From positions 1-10,299 of the forward strand of contig JAKFXU010000106.1 in the NCBI GenBank assembly GCA_021731215.1: a DNA stretch of 10,299 nt, given 5' to 3'. The notes below the pieces were generated by a model, which was not told the DNA's origin, made no database searches, and saw only the letters and a program-made list of their open reading frames with translations. Numbering within the stretch: position 1 is the stretch's first letter; each line of letters begins with the position of its first letter. Positions 1 through 6,835 of this stretch are shown here, piece after piece. The translations under genes were made by a program, and so were the position numbers. This DNA is from Rhodoferax sp. (lineage in GTDB: Bacteria > Pseudomonadota > Gammaproteobacteria > Burkholderiales > Burkholderiaceae_C).

Positions 1-268
<268 letters not shown>

Positions 269-290
269 TTTCAATTCTCCAAAGAGCTAA

Positions 291-353
291 TTCCCGTGTA
301 CAGGTTTAATGTTTGCACGATGTTGCTGGTTCGCCCCGCACGGGAACAGGGCG
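291..353 (-). promoter_or_regulatory. Possible pseudoknot in the fusA-tuf spacer
   Basis: Read on the transcribed (minus) strand, CGCCC at 353-349 can pair with GGGCG at 336-332. TTCCCGTG at 346-339, which sits in the loop of that stem, is perfectly complementary to CACGGGAA at 298-291. The order of the four arms is that of an H-type pseudoknot, with a 5-bp and an 8-bp stem, two short 2-nt connectors and one long 33-nt loop. The 3' arm ends about 10 nt upstream of the tuf ribosome-binding site. I infer a possible role in tuf translation or mRNA stability; no known element is recognised. Confidence 0.4.
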
Positions 354-378
354 GCACACCGTCGCAGACAGCTTGAAA

Positions 379-2481
379 TTACTTGGCGCGGGCCGCCATG
401 ATGGCTTCCGACACGTTGCGCGGCGCTTCGGTGTAGTGCTTGAATTCCATCGTGTAGGTCGCGCGACCCTGTGACATGGAACGCAGCGTGGTGGAGTAGC
501 CGAACATTTCCGACAGCGGCACTTCTGCCTTGATGGCCTTGCCGCCACCGACCATGTCTTCCATGCCCTGCACCATGCCGCGCCGTGAGGACAAATCGCC
601 CATCACGTTGCCGGCGTAGTCTTCCGGGGTTTCCACTTCCACCGCCATCATCGGCTCCAGAATGACCGGGTTGGCTTTGCGGCAACCGTCCTTGAAACCG
701 AAAATCGCGGCCATCTTGAAGGCGTTCTCGTTCGAGTCCACATCGTGGTAGGAACCGAAGTGCAGCGTGACCTTGACGTCCACCACCGGGTAACCGGCCA
801 GCACGCCCGAGGTCACGGCCTCGTGAATACCTTTTTCAACCGCCGGAATGTACTCGCGCGGAACCACACCGCCCTTGATGGCGTCGACGAACTCGATGCC
901 CTTGCCCGGCTCGTTCGGCTCGATCTTCAGCACCACGTGTCCGTATTGACCCTTGCCGCCCGACTGGCGCACGAACTTGCCTTCGCTGTCTTCCACCGTC
1001 TTGCGAATGGTTTCGCGGTAGGCCACTTGCGGCTTGCCGACGTTGGCTTCAACCCCGAACTCGCGCTTCATGCGGTCCACAATGATTTCGAGGTGCAGCT
1101 CGCCCATACCGGCGATCAGGGTCTGACCGGACTCTTCATCCGTCTTGACGCGGAACGAGGGATCCTCTTGCGCCAGGCGCTGCAAAGCAATACCCATCTT
1201 TTCCTGGTCGACCTTGGTTTTGGGCTCGACCGCCTGGGTAATCACCGGTTCCGGGAACACCATGCGCTCGAGCATGACGATGGCACTGGGGTCGCACAGG
1301 GTTTCACCGGTGGTGACGTCTTTCAAGCCGACGCAAGCAGCGATATCGCCGGCGCGAATTTCGCTCACTTCTTGCCGCTCGTTGGCATGCATCTGCACAA
1401 TCCGGCCGATGCGCTCTTTCTTGCCGCGAATCGGGTTGTAGACGCTGTCGCCCTTTTGCAGCACGCCTGAGTAGACGCGCACAAAGGTCAACTGGCCCAC
1501 AAACGGGTCGGTCATCAGCTTGAAAGCCAGAGCCGAGAATTTTTCACTGTCGCTGGCCTGGCGCACCACCGGATGCTCGTCGTCGTCCATGCCCTTGACT
1601 GGCGGAATATCCACCGGCGACGGCATGAATTCAATCACGGCGTCCAGCATGCGCTGCACGCCTTTGTTCTTGAACGCCGAGCCACAGTACATCGGCTGGA
1701 TTTCACTGGCGATGGTGCGGGTGCGGATGCCCAGCTTGATTTCGTCTTCCGTCAAGTCACCTTCTTCCAGGTACTTGTTCATGAATTCTTCCGATGCCTC
1801 GGCCGCCGCCTCGACCATCTTTTCGCGCCACTCCTTGGCCAACTCCAGCAGCTCGGCGGGAATCTCGCGATAGTCAAACAACATACCCTGTGACGCTTCG
1901 TCCCAGATGATGGCCTTCATTTTGATCAGATCGACCACACCGGTGAAGTGCTCTTCGGCGCCGATCGGGATCACCATGGGCACGGGAGAAGCCTTCAGGC
2001 GCAGCTTCATCTGGTCCACGACCTTGAAGAAGTTGGCACCGGTGCGGTCCATCTTGTTGACAAAGGCCAAACGCGGCACTTTGTACTTGTTGGCCTGGCG
2101 CCAAACGGTTTCCGACTGGGGCTGCACGCCGCCGACCGCACAGTAGACCATGCAGGCGCCGTCGAGCACGCGCATCGAGCGCTCGACTTCAATCGTGAAA
2201 TCGACGTGGCCGGGAGTGTCAATGATGTTGATGCGGTGCTCGGGCAGGGACGTGTCCATGCCTTTCCAGAAACAGGTGGTGGCGGCGGAGGTGATCGTGA
2301 TGCCACGCTCTTGCTCCTGCTCCATCCAGTCCATGGTGGCCGCGCCGTCGTGAACTTCACCAATCTTGTGGTTCACGCCGGTATAAAAAAGAATGCGCTC
2401 GGTGGTCGTGGTTTTACCGGCGTCAATGTGAGCCGAAATACCGATATTGCGGTAGCGCTCAATGGGGGTATGGCGAGCCAT
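379..2481 (-). CDS. fusA: Elongation factor G (translocase)
   Basis: EF-G is the GTPase that moves tRNAs and mRNA through the ribosome after peptide transfer and, with RRF, recycles ribosomes. The 700-residue product has the full family length. Visible GTPase motifs are AHIDAGKT (17-24), RGITI (59-63), DTPGH (88-92) and NKMD (142-145). The usual domain II, III, IV and V sequences follow, including the domain IV stretch with [10 protein letters not shown] and the C-terminal domain ending in AIMAARAK. I chose the ATG at 2481 ([12 protein letters not shown]) over an in-frame ATG at 2502. It has an AAGGA ribosome-binding site at 2492-2488 with 6-nt spacing and matches the canonical N-terminus. 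The gene lies between rpsG and tuf in the classic str order. Nothing looks damaged. Confidence 0.98.
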   Translation of the reverse strand: MARHTPIERYRNIGISAHIDAGKTTTTERILFYTGVNHKIGEVHDGAATMDWMEQEQERGITITSAATTCFWKGMDTSLPEHRINIIDTPGHVDFTIEVERSMRVLDGACMVYCAVGGVQPQSETVWRQANKYKVPRLAFVNKMDRTGANFFKVVDQMKLRLKASPVPMVIPIGAEEHFTGVVDLIKMKAIIWDEASQGMLFDYREIPAELLELAKEWREKMVEAAAEASEEFMNKYLEEGDLTEDEIKLGIRTRTIASEIQPMYCGSAFKNKGVQRMLDAVIEFMPSPVDIPPVKGMDDDEHPVVRQASDSEKFSALAFKLMTDPFVGQLTFVRVYSGVLQKGDSVYNPIRGKKERIGRIVQMHANERQEVSEIRAGDIAACVGLKDVTTGETLCDPSAIVMLERMVFPEPVITQAVEPKTKVDQEKMGIALQRLAQEDPSFRVKTDEESGQTLIAGMGELHLEIIVDRMKREFGVEANVGKPQVAYRETIRKTVEDSEGKFVRQSGGKGQYGHVVLKIEPNEPGKGIEFVDAIKGGVVPREYIPAVEKGIHEAVTSGVLAGYPVVDVKVTLHFGSYHDVDSNENAFKMAAIFGFKDGCRKANPVILEPMMAVEVETPEDYAGNVMGDLSSRRGMVQGMEDMVGGGKAIKAEVPLSEMFGYSTTLRSMSQGRATYTMEFKHYTEAPRNVSEAIMAARAK

Positions 2482-2510
2482 GATGGATCCTTGGTTGATC
2501 AATAGTTTTC

Positions 2511-2612
2511 AAACCGCGCGCCGCGAAGACTTTTGGCCTCCACGGCGTAGCGAGCGGTTTTCAGACTAGGCGCAGCCCCGCAGGCAGTGCTATCAGCACG
2601 ACAAGGGGCTGC
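2511..2612 (-). promoter_or_regulatory. Structured rpsG-fusA spacer with nested stems
   Basis: The 163-bp spacer between rpsG and fusA contains two sets of perfect inverted repeats. The first pairs 2572-2579 (GCAGCCCC) with 2605-2612 (GGGGCTGC) and encloses a smaller hairpin, GTGCT (2587-2591) with AGCAC (2595-2599). The second pairs 2511-2517 (AAACCGC) with 2554-2560 (GCGGTTT) and encloses CGCCG (2519-2523) with CGGCG (2543-2547). There is no U-tract, so these are not obvious terminators. They could stabilise the mRNA, mark processing sites or tune fusA translation. That is inference; the pairing is seen directly. Confidence 0.45.
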
Positions 2613-2644
2613 AACGACGTATGAAAGCCGCGCAGTAGCCGGAC

Positions 2645-3118
2645 TTAGAAGCGGAAGTGGGAGAAAGCCTTGTTCGCCTCCGCCATGCGGTGAACTTCGT
2701 CACGCTTTTTCATGGCGCCGCCACGGCCTTCGGTGGCCTCCATCAATTCGTTGGCCAAACGCAAGGCCATCGATTTCTCGCCACGCTTGCGGGCGGCTTC
2801 CTTGATCCAGCGCATGGACAGGGCCAGACGACGCACCGGACGCACTTCGACCGGCACCTGGTAGTTGGCACCGCCAACCCGGCGGGACTTCACCTCGACC
2901 ATGGGCTTGACGTTGTTGATGGCCATGGTGAAGGCTTCGACCGGGTCTTTACCGGGGTTCTTTTTCTCGATCTGCTCCAGCGCGCCATAAATGATGCGCT
3001 CGGCGATCGCCTTTTTGCCGCCTTCCATGATCACGTTCATGAATTTGGACAGCTCGACATTGCCAAATTTAGGATCCGGCAGGATTTCACGTTTAGGGAC
3101 TTCGCGACGACGTGGCAT
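2645..3118 (-). CDS. rpsG: 30S ribosomal protein S7
   Basis: S7 is a primary binder of the 3' domain of 16S rRNA. It nucleates assembly of the 30S head and sits by the E-site exit channel. The 157-residue product begins [19 protein letters not shown] and has the conserved basic N-terminal arm, the [12 protein letters not shown] helix, the [17 protein letters not shown] hairpin region and the tail [20 protein letters not shown], all typical of bacterial S7. The ATG at 3118 follows an AGAGGTGA ribosome-binding site at 3130-3123. It is the second gene of the operon, 149 bp after rpsL. In E. coli, S7 represses its own operon by binding the rpsL-rpsG spacer, so the hairpins in the equivalent spacer here are of interest. 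Confidence 0.98.
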   Translation of the reverse strand: MPRRREVPKREILPDPKFGNVELSKFMNVIMEGGKKAIAERIIYGALEQIEKKNPGKDPVEAFTMAINNVKPMVEVKSRRVGGANYQVPVEVRPVRRLALSMRWIKEAARKRGEKSMALRLANELMEATEGRGGAMKKRDEVHRMAEANKAFSHFRF

Positions 3119-3143
3119 TTTTTCACCTCTTTGCTTCAGTTGA

Positions 3144-3232
3144 CATCTGTGTCAGATGCCGCGAAAACCATCTTGGTTTTCACTTACTCGACCCAACAGC
3201 GGGTCACTACGCCGAATCACCGCGCCACGCGG
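3144..3232 (-). promoter_or_regulatory. Four consecutive hairpins in the rpsL-rpsG spacer
   Basis: The 149-bp spacer holds four back-to-back perfect hairpins. They are CCGCG at 3220-3224 with CGCGG at 3228-3232, GACCC at 3190-3194 with GGGTC at 3201-3205, GAAAACC at 3163-3169 with GGTTTTC at 3175-3181, and CATCTG at 3144-3149 with CAGATG at 3153-3158. The last ends 13 nt upstream of the rpsG ribosome-binding site. In E. coli this spacer carries the S7 autoregulatory site. By position this is a candidate equivalent; that function is inferred, not shown. None has a following U-tract. Confidence 0.5.
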
Positions 3233-3267
3233 GAAACAGCACCTTTTTTGACTGGACCAGCCTTGGC

Positions 3268-3645
3268 TTATTTGACCTTTGGCTTCTTGGCACCGTACTT
3301 GGAGCGCGACTGCTTGCGATCTTTCACGCCTTGCAGGTCGAGCGAACCGCGCACGATGTGGTAACGCACACCGGGCAGATCCTTGACGCGACCACCGCGC
3401 ACCAGCACCACCGAGTGCTCCTGCAGGTTGTGGCCCTCGCCGCCGATGTAGGAAATAACTTCGAACCCGTTGGTCAGACGCACTTTGGCGACTTTACGCA
3501 GAGCCGAGTTAGGTTTTTTGGGCGTTGTGGTGTACACACGGGTGCACACACCGCGACGCTGCGGAGAATTTTGCATCGCAGGGCTTTTGGACTTGATCGT
3601 TTCGACCTCTCGCCCCTGACGTACTAGCTGATTAATGGTTGGCAT
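3268..3645 (-). CDS. rpsL: 30S ribosomal protein S12
   Basis: S12 sits at the decoding centre of the 30S subunit and controls the accuracy of codon reading. The 125-residue product starts [12 protein letters not shown] and contains [20 protein letters not shown] and the [15 protein letters not shown] loop, the two family hallmarks. Lys43 and Lys88, the classic sites of streptomycin-resistance substitutions, are both wild type. Asp89, the residue that RimO methylthiolates in E. coli, is present. The ATG at 3645 follows a GAGGGAC ribosome-binding site at 3660-3654 with 8-nt spacing. It is the first gene of the str operon here, with its own promoter about 100 bp upstream. The usual rpoBC genes are not adjacent. 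Confidence 0.98.
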   Translation of the reverse strand: MPTINQLVRQGREVETIKSKSPAMQNSPQRRGVCTRVYTTTPKKPNSALRKVAKVRLTNGFEVISYIGGEGHNLQEHSVVLVRGGRVKDLPGVRYHIVRGSLDLQGVKDRKQSRSKYGAKKPKVK

Positions 3646-3668
3646 TGAAAAACGTCCCTCAACGTTTG

Positions 3669-3732
3669 TTAACTATTTCGGTAGTTAAAACTTGAATACT
3701 TCGAAAACGTGAATCCCTTCGGAAATTCCGAA
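3669..3732 (-). promoter_or_regulatory. Inverted repeats in the str operon 5' leader
   Basis: Two perfect inverted repeats lie between the rpsL promoter and the start codon. One is TTCGGAA-A-TTCCGAA at 3718-3732, which begins about 3 nt after the predicted transcription start. The other has 7-nt arms, 3669-3675 and 3682-3688, around a 6-nt loop (TTAACTA with TAGTTAA). The first has almost no loop and so reads better as a DNA palindrome (operator-like). The second could fold in the mRNA. The leader is AT-rich compared with the genes. Function is unknown. Confidence 0.4.
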
Positions 3733-3741
3733 AAGCTTTCA

Positions 3742-3770
3742 ACTATAGCAGGTCAAGCGGTTATCGGCAA
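3742..3770 (-). promoter_or_regulatory. Sigma70-type promoter of the str operon
   Basis: On the minus strand, TTGCCG (3770-3765) and TATAGT (3747-3742) are separated by exactly 17 bp. Each matches the sigma70 consensus at four of six and five of six positions respectively. The start of transcription would fall near 3735, giving a leader of about 90 nt before rpsL. The spacer also contains TTGACC, but that lies only 3 bp from the -10 box and cannot be its -35 partner. No other gene lies between this promoter and rpsL. Confidence 0.7.
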
Positions 3771-3810
3771 TTAACTTTTTTGGATATAAGTCTATTCGGG
3801 CTGTAGGCGA

Positions 3811-3972
3811 GTGCCAACTCTCTGGAGAAGCTGGCTGAACAGGGTCGAGATCGAGCTCGGCATTCTCAATCGCCAGCGCCTGGAACGGCGCATTGCAAGT
3901 CCACCGCTTCTGCAATCCGAAGTCGATGCCTGGCCGCGACGCGCAACCCACTTCAAGCAGGTCGGCTGGCCA
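3811..3972 (+). pseudogene. IS630-family transposase, C-terminal remnant
   Basis: This is the only plus-strand coding trace I accept. The frame reads RSWLNRVEIELGILNRQR and then LERRI and SEVDAWPRRATH. This matches the end of IS630-family (DDE) transposases, where the pattern is HGSWLNxxEIELSxLxRQxLxRRI followed by a xEVxAWxxxRN helix. The Glu in VEIE sits at the position of the last catalytic acid of the DDE triad. The N-terminal domain and the first two acids are missing: an in-frame stop lies at 3787-3789, and the similarity fades near 3970 where the aidB end begins. It is therefore a fragment of about 54 codons, not a working transposase. No terminal inverted repeats were found. Identification is from memory of the family, without a search. 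Confidence 0.65.
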
Positions 3973-3992
3973 GCATCCGGTAGGGAATCGGC

Positions 3993-5681
3993 TCAACTGC
4001 TGGACGTCTTGGGCGTCGCGCGCGCAATGATGGCGGCGCTGTCAACGCCGCGCGGCAGCGTGCCGTAGTTGTGATGGCCCAGCTGCGCCAGGCGCGAATG
4101 GCAGAAGGCATCGCTGACAAAGGCCGGCGCATGGCGCACCAGCAGCGCGGCCTGCAAGGCCAGCGCCATGCGGTCCACCACGTCGCGCGCCCGGTATTCG
4201 AAATCCTGCACGTCCTTGAGATCGGTCGCGAGATCGGCCAGATAGCGATCCAGCGCCGCATGCGCTCCTCGCGCTTGGGCGACTTCGGCAAAAAAAGCAT
4301 CGAGTACCGCCGGTGTTTTCGACAGCGCGCGCAGCACGTCCAGGCACTGCACATTGCCGCTGCCTTCCCAGATCGCATTGACGGGTGCCTCCCGGTACAG
4401 GCGCGGCATCATGCTGTCTTCCATCACACCGCTGCCGCCAATGCACTCCATCGCTTCGTAGGCATGGTTGGGCGTGCGCTTGCAGATCCAGTACTTGCCA
4501 ACGGCGGTGACCAGGCGCACCAGCAGATCTTCGTGCTCGTTGGCACGCTGGTCCATGGCGCGGGCGATGCGCATGGTCAGCGTCAAGGCGGCTTCGCTCT
4601 CGAGCGCCAGATCGGTCAACACGTTCTGCATCAGCGGCTGCTGGTTCAGCAGCTTGCCGAAGGCGGAGCGGACCCCGCAATGGTGCAGCGCCTGCGAAGC
4701 CGCCATGCGCATGCCGGCGCTGGAGCCGATCATGCAGTCGAAGCGCGTCATGCTGACCATCTCAATGATGTTGCGCACGCCGCGCCCCTCCTCGCCCACC
4801 ATCCAGGCCAGGGCGCCGCGCAGTTCGGTCTCGCACGAGGCGTTGGAGGCGTTGCCCATTTTCTTTTTGAGGCGCAGCACTTGCATCGGGTTCTTGCTGC
4901 CGTCCGGGCGCCAGCGCGGCAACAGAAAGCACGACAGGCCGCCGGGTGCCTGCGCCAGCACCAGAAAGGCATCGCACATGGGGGCCGACACGAAATACTT
5001 GTGCCCCACCAGTTCATAAGCCTGCCCCGGCCCGCCGCCGCCCAGCGGATAGGCGCGCGTGCTGTTGCTGCGGACATCCGAGCCACCCTGTTTTTCCGTC
5101 ATGGCCATGCCGATGGTGAGGCCCTGTTTTTGCTCCACGGGCACGTTGCGCGGGTCATAGACGCGGGCCGTGATCTTGGGCTCCCAAACGCTGGCCAGAT
5201 CGGGCTGCAGGCGCAGCGCCGGCACGGCGGCGAAGGTCATGGTGATGGGGCAGCCATGGCCCGCCTCCACCTGCGTATGCAGATAAGTTTTGGCAGCGCG
5301 GGCAACATGGACCCCCGGCCCCGGATGGGTCCAGGGCGATGCGTGCAACCCATGTTCAATGCTGGTTTTCATGAGCTGGTGGTAGGCCGGGTGGAATTGC
5401 ACCAGGTCGATGCGCTTGCCAAAGCGGTCATGCGTATCCAACTCGGGCGTGAACTGGTTGGCCAGGCGGCCCAGTTCGAGGTAATCGGCCGAGCCCGTCA
5501 ACCTGCCAAATTCGCCGAGTTCGGGCTCGGCCCACTGGCCGCCTTCGCGCTGCACCGCCGCGCGCAAGGCGGCGTCTTCGGTGTACATGTTGTAGTCACA
5601 CAGTTCGCTTGACAGGTTGCTCAGTTCATGGGTATCGGCCAAGTAGAAGGAGGCTTGTGCGGCTTCGATACGGGTGTTCAT
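3993..5681 (-). CDS. aidB: AidB-like acyl-CoA dehydrogenase family flavoprotein
   Basis: The 562-residue product belongs to the acyl-CoA dehydrogenase superfamily and matches AidB closely (E. coli AidB is 541 residues). AidB is an FAD-binding tetramer induced in the adaptive response to alkylation; it binds DNA and is proposed to protect it, with only weak isovaleryl-CoA dehydrogenase activity. Visible AidB signatures are ELGRLAN near the N-terminus, CPITMTFA, MTEKQGGSDVR (194-204), LVGHKYFVSAP, MTRFDC, CKR followed by AMECIGGSG, and LYREAPVNAIWEGSGN with the catalytic-type Glu at 439. The C-terminal helical domain beyond about 450 is present. The ATG at 5681 is preferred to one at 5735, because GGAG lies at 5692-5689 and the upstream 18 codons look unlike the family. 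A small Gly-rich insertion (GGGGPGQ) follows MTEKQGGSDVR. No Ada gene or alkylation-repair neighbours are visible. Confidence 0.9.
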   Translation of the reverse strand: MNTRIEAAQASFYLADTHELSNLSSELCDYNMYTEDAALRAAVQREGGQWAEPELGEFGRLTGSADYLELGRLANQFTPELDTHDRFGKRIDLVQFHPAYHQLMKTSIEHGLHASPWTHPGPGVHVARAAKTYLHTQVEAGHGCPITMTFAAVPALRLQPDLASVWEPKITARVYDPRNVPVEQKQGLTIGMAMTEKQGGSDVRSNSTRAYPLGGGGPGQAYELVGHKYFVSAPMCDAFLVLAQAPGGLSCFLLPRWRPDGSKNPMQVLRLKKKMGNASNASCETELRGALAWMVGEEGRGVRNIIEMVSMTRFDCMIGSSAGMRMAASQALHHCGVRSAFGKLLNQQPLMQNVLTDLALESEAALTLTMRIARAMDQRANEHEDLLVRLVTAVGKYWICKRTPNHAYEAMECIGGSGVMEDSMMPRLYREAPVNAIWEGSGNVQCLDVLRALSKTPAVLDAFFAEVAQARGAHAALDRYLADLATDLKDVQDFEYRARDVVDRMALALQAALLVRHAPAFVSDAFCHSRLAQLGHHNYGTLPRGVDSAAIIARATPKTSSS

Positions 5682-5724
5682 TTTTGATCTCCAAAACGGG
5701 CGAGCATGATTGAATAATGTACGC

Positions 5725-5738
5725 GCCATTTCCATGGC
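5725..5738 (-). other. Short hairpin after hicB stop
   Basis: GCCAT (5725-5729) pairs perfectly with ATGGC (5734-5738) around a 4-nt loop, directly after the hicB stop codon. No U-tract follows, so it is a weak candidate terminator or 3' stabiliser between hicB and aidB. It could be a chance palindrome. Confidence 0.25.
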
Positions 5739-6071
5739 TCAGACATGAGCCGCGTTGCCCAGCACCTCGACCGCCCACTGATTCAGGCTCTTGCCGCTAG
5801 CCTGCGCGGCGATCAAGGCGGAACCATGCAACTCGGACGGAACACGCAGCATCATCTTTCCGGACGCCGGTTTTTCGGGCGAAATACCGCGCTCTTTGCA
5901 GTCTTTCAGGTAATCGTCCATCGCCTCCATCAAGGCCCGGCGAAGCTCGGCCACATTGTCTGCATGAAAACTGATGATGGCGCGAATTCCCAGCACGCGG
6001 CCCACGAAAATATCGTCGCGCTCGTCGAATTCAATGCGGGCCGTGTAGCCTTTGTAGGTCATCACGTTCAT
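5739..6071 (-). CDS. hicB: HicB-family antitoxin
   Basis: HicB neutralises the mRNA-cleaving toxin HicA and represses the hicAB promoter. The 110-residue product has the two expected parts. The N-terminal partial RNase H-like HicB fold (about 1-60) shows MTYKGYTARIEFDERDDIF, VGRVLGIR, ISFHADNVAELRRAL and MDDYLKDCKERG. The C-terminal ribbon-helix-helix segment (about 71-105) reads SGKMMLRVPSELH followed by GKSLNQWAVEVL. The ATG at 6071 follows AGGAG at 6083-6079 with 7-nt spacing. The gene overlaps the stop of an upstream hicA remnant by an ATGA junction, as in intact hicAB operons. With its toxin apparently broken, it may now act only as an orphan regulator or as an antitoxin against another HicA. 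aidB starts 57 bp downstream of its stop. Confidence 0.88.
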   Translation of the reverse strand: MNVMTYKGYTARIEFDERDDIFVGRVLGIRAIISFHADNVAELRRALMEAMDDYLKDCKERGISPEKPASGKMMLRVPSELHGSALIAAQASGKSLNQWAVEVLGNAAHV

Positions 6072-6193
6072 GGTTTAACTCCTATACGTTCCAGCAGATC
6101 GCGGAATTCCTCGACCTGGCATTTCTTCGCTTCCTTGCCCGGATGCGGCCAGTGGGGCGCCAGAGCTTCGATGTCGGCAAAGAAAATTGACAC
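6068..6193 (-). pseudogene. hicA: hicA toxin remnant with apparent internal deletion
   Basis: This 41-codon frame was found by reading the region upstream of hicB. Its end, PHPGKEAKKCQVEEFRDLL followed by ERIGVKP, looks like the C-terminus of the HicA family, where HRPHPxKEAxxxxVxxxRxxLExxGVxP is common. Its start, FADIEAL, resembles the early (W)xDIEALLxALG helix of the same family. The roughly 25-30 residues normally between these, carrying the core strands with GSRV/VxF-type sequence, are absent, so DIEAL runs straight into the PHP segment. An in-frame TAG lies at 6205-6203, and the only starts are GTG (6193) or TTG (6196) without a clear ribosome-binding site. It overlaps hicB by ATGA. 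I read it as a dead toxin; a very short functional protein cannot be excluded. Confidence 0.6.
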
Positions 6194-6239
6194 CAACGCA
6201 GGCTAACAGGAGATTTCCCCGATTCCCCAGCCAGTCGGG

Positions 6240-6587
6240 TCATCCAATCACATTGCCCAAGATCTGGCGCAGCGTCTTCAAGTCAGCCGCCGAGAGCGTC
6301 CCCAGCGGGCGGATCACGAGCCCTTGGTCGATGGTGGTGAAAACCGGCTTGAGCACCGAGGCCTTAATGAGCCCGGCGGCCTGCCAGTCGGCGACCATGG
6401 CCTCGCCGTAACCGAGTGGCTGTCGCACCTGGCTCGTGATCGCCATGATCACGATGTCACGCCGGTGGGTGTTGTAGCTGCTGCTCGATACGATCACGGC
6501 TGGGCGTTTCTTTGAGCCGGATTGATCGGTGAAAGGAAACGGCACCAACACCACATTGCCCAAGCTGAACCGTGAAGTGGCGGCCAT
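6240..6587 (-). CDS. PemK/MazF-family endoribonuclease toxin
   Basis: PemK/MazF toxins are small ribonucleases that cut mRNA at short sequence motifs and stop growth when the antitoxin is lost. The 115-residue product has the typical length and pattern: GNVVLVPFPFTDQS (10-23), KKRPAVIVS (26-34) with the conserved Arg28, and MAITSQVR (48-55) with the conserved Thr51. These two residues correspond to the catalytic Arg and Thr of MazF. A C-terminal helix, LSAADLKTLRQILGNVIG, closes the fold. The start ATG is 3 bp after the antitoxin stop and lacks its own strong ribosome-binding site, so translation is probably coupled to the antitoxin gene. It looks intact. Sequence specificity cannot be predicted from here. 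Confidence 0.9.
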   Translation of the reverse strand: MAATSRFSLGNVVLVPFPFTDQSGSKKRPAVIVSSSSYNTHRRDIVIMAITSQVRQPLGYGEAMVADWQAAGLIKASVLKPVFTTIDQGLVIRPLGTLSAADLKTLRQILGNVIG

Positions 6588-6590
6588 TGC

Positions 6591-6791
6591 TTACAGCCGG
6601 TCGTAGGCCGCGTCTTCGTCGTTGTCCCACACGGCCGCGAAGCTTGCCTCGCTAGCCTTGGCCGCAGCGCGCGTGAGGTTCTGCCTGTCATCGCGGGTGC
6701 GCAAGAAATCGACAAAGTCCTCCACCTCCATCATCCGCTGCGGTGGAAGTTGTTTGATCTTCTCGATCAACACCTGTTCGGTAGCAGTCAT
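6591..6791 (-). CDS. Antitoxin partner of the PemK/MazF toxin (DUF2281-like)
   Basis: The 66-residue product begins MTATEQVLIEKIKQLPPQR and continues MMEVEDFVDFLRTRDDRQN. This is the LLEKIxxLPxxxxxEVxDFVxFL pattern of DUF2281-type antitoxins found upstream of PemK/MazF or PIN toxins. The acidic end FAAVWDNDEDAAYDRL is the expected toxin-binding tail. I chose the ATG at 6791 because AAGGAG lies at 6805-6800 with 8-nt spacing. The open frame continues upstream to 6959, but that part is Arg- and Ala-rich and unlike the family. A 15-codon open frame (6835-6788) starting MTMKASKINSKELMR overlaps this start by ATGA and could couple translation, or be chance. The antitoxin is followed by its toxin after 3 bp. 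Confidence 0.85.
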   Translation of the reverse strand: MTATEQVLIEKIKQLPPQRMMEVEDFVDFLRTRDDRQNLTRAAAKASEASFAAVWDNDEDAAYDRL

Positions 6792-6835
6792 CGCATCAAC
6801 TCCTTCGAATTTATCTTGCTGGCTTTCATCGTCAT

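Noticed and set aside
745..2505. Long plus-strand open frames (745-1470, 1948-2505)
   Set aside because: They are antisense shadows of fusA with no recognisable motifs and no independent ribosome-binding site that stands out.
2657..3627. Plus-strand open frames across rpsG and rpsL
   Set aside because: Both overlap highly conserved ribosomal protein genes in antisense, and their translations resemble no protein family.
3739..3996. 85-codon minus-strand open frame before rpsL
   Set aside because: It spans the str promoter and is antisense to the IS630 remnant, which is the frame with real similarity.
4071..5612. 513-codon open frame on the plus strand
   Set aside because: It is fully antisense to aidB, whose protein is clearly conserved. 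The translation is His/Gln/Arg/Ala-rich with no family motifs, as expected for the complement of GC-rich coding DNA.
5682..5735. Upstream start for aidB
   Set aside because: The ATG at 5735 has no ribosome-binding site and adds 18 residues unlike the family, whereas 5681 has GGAG at suitable spacing.
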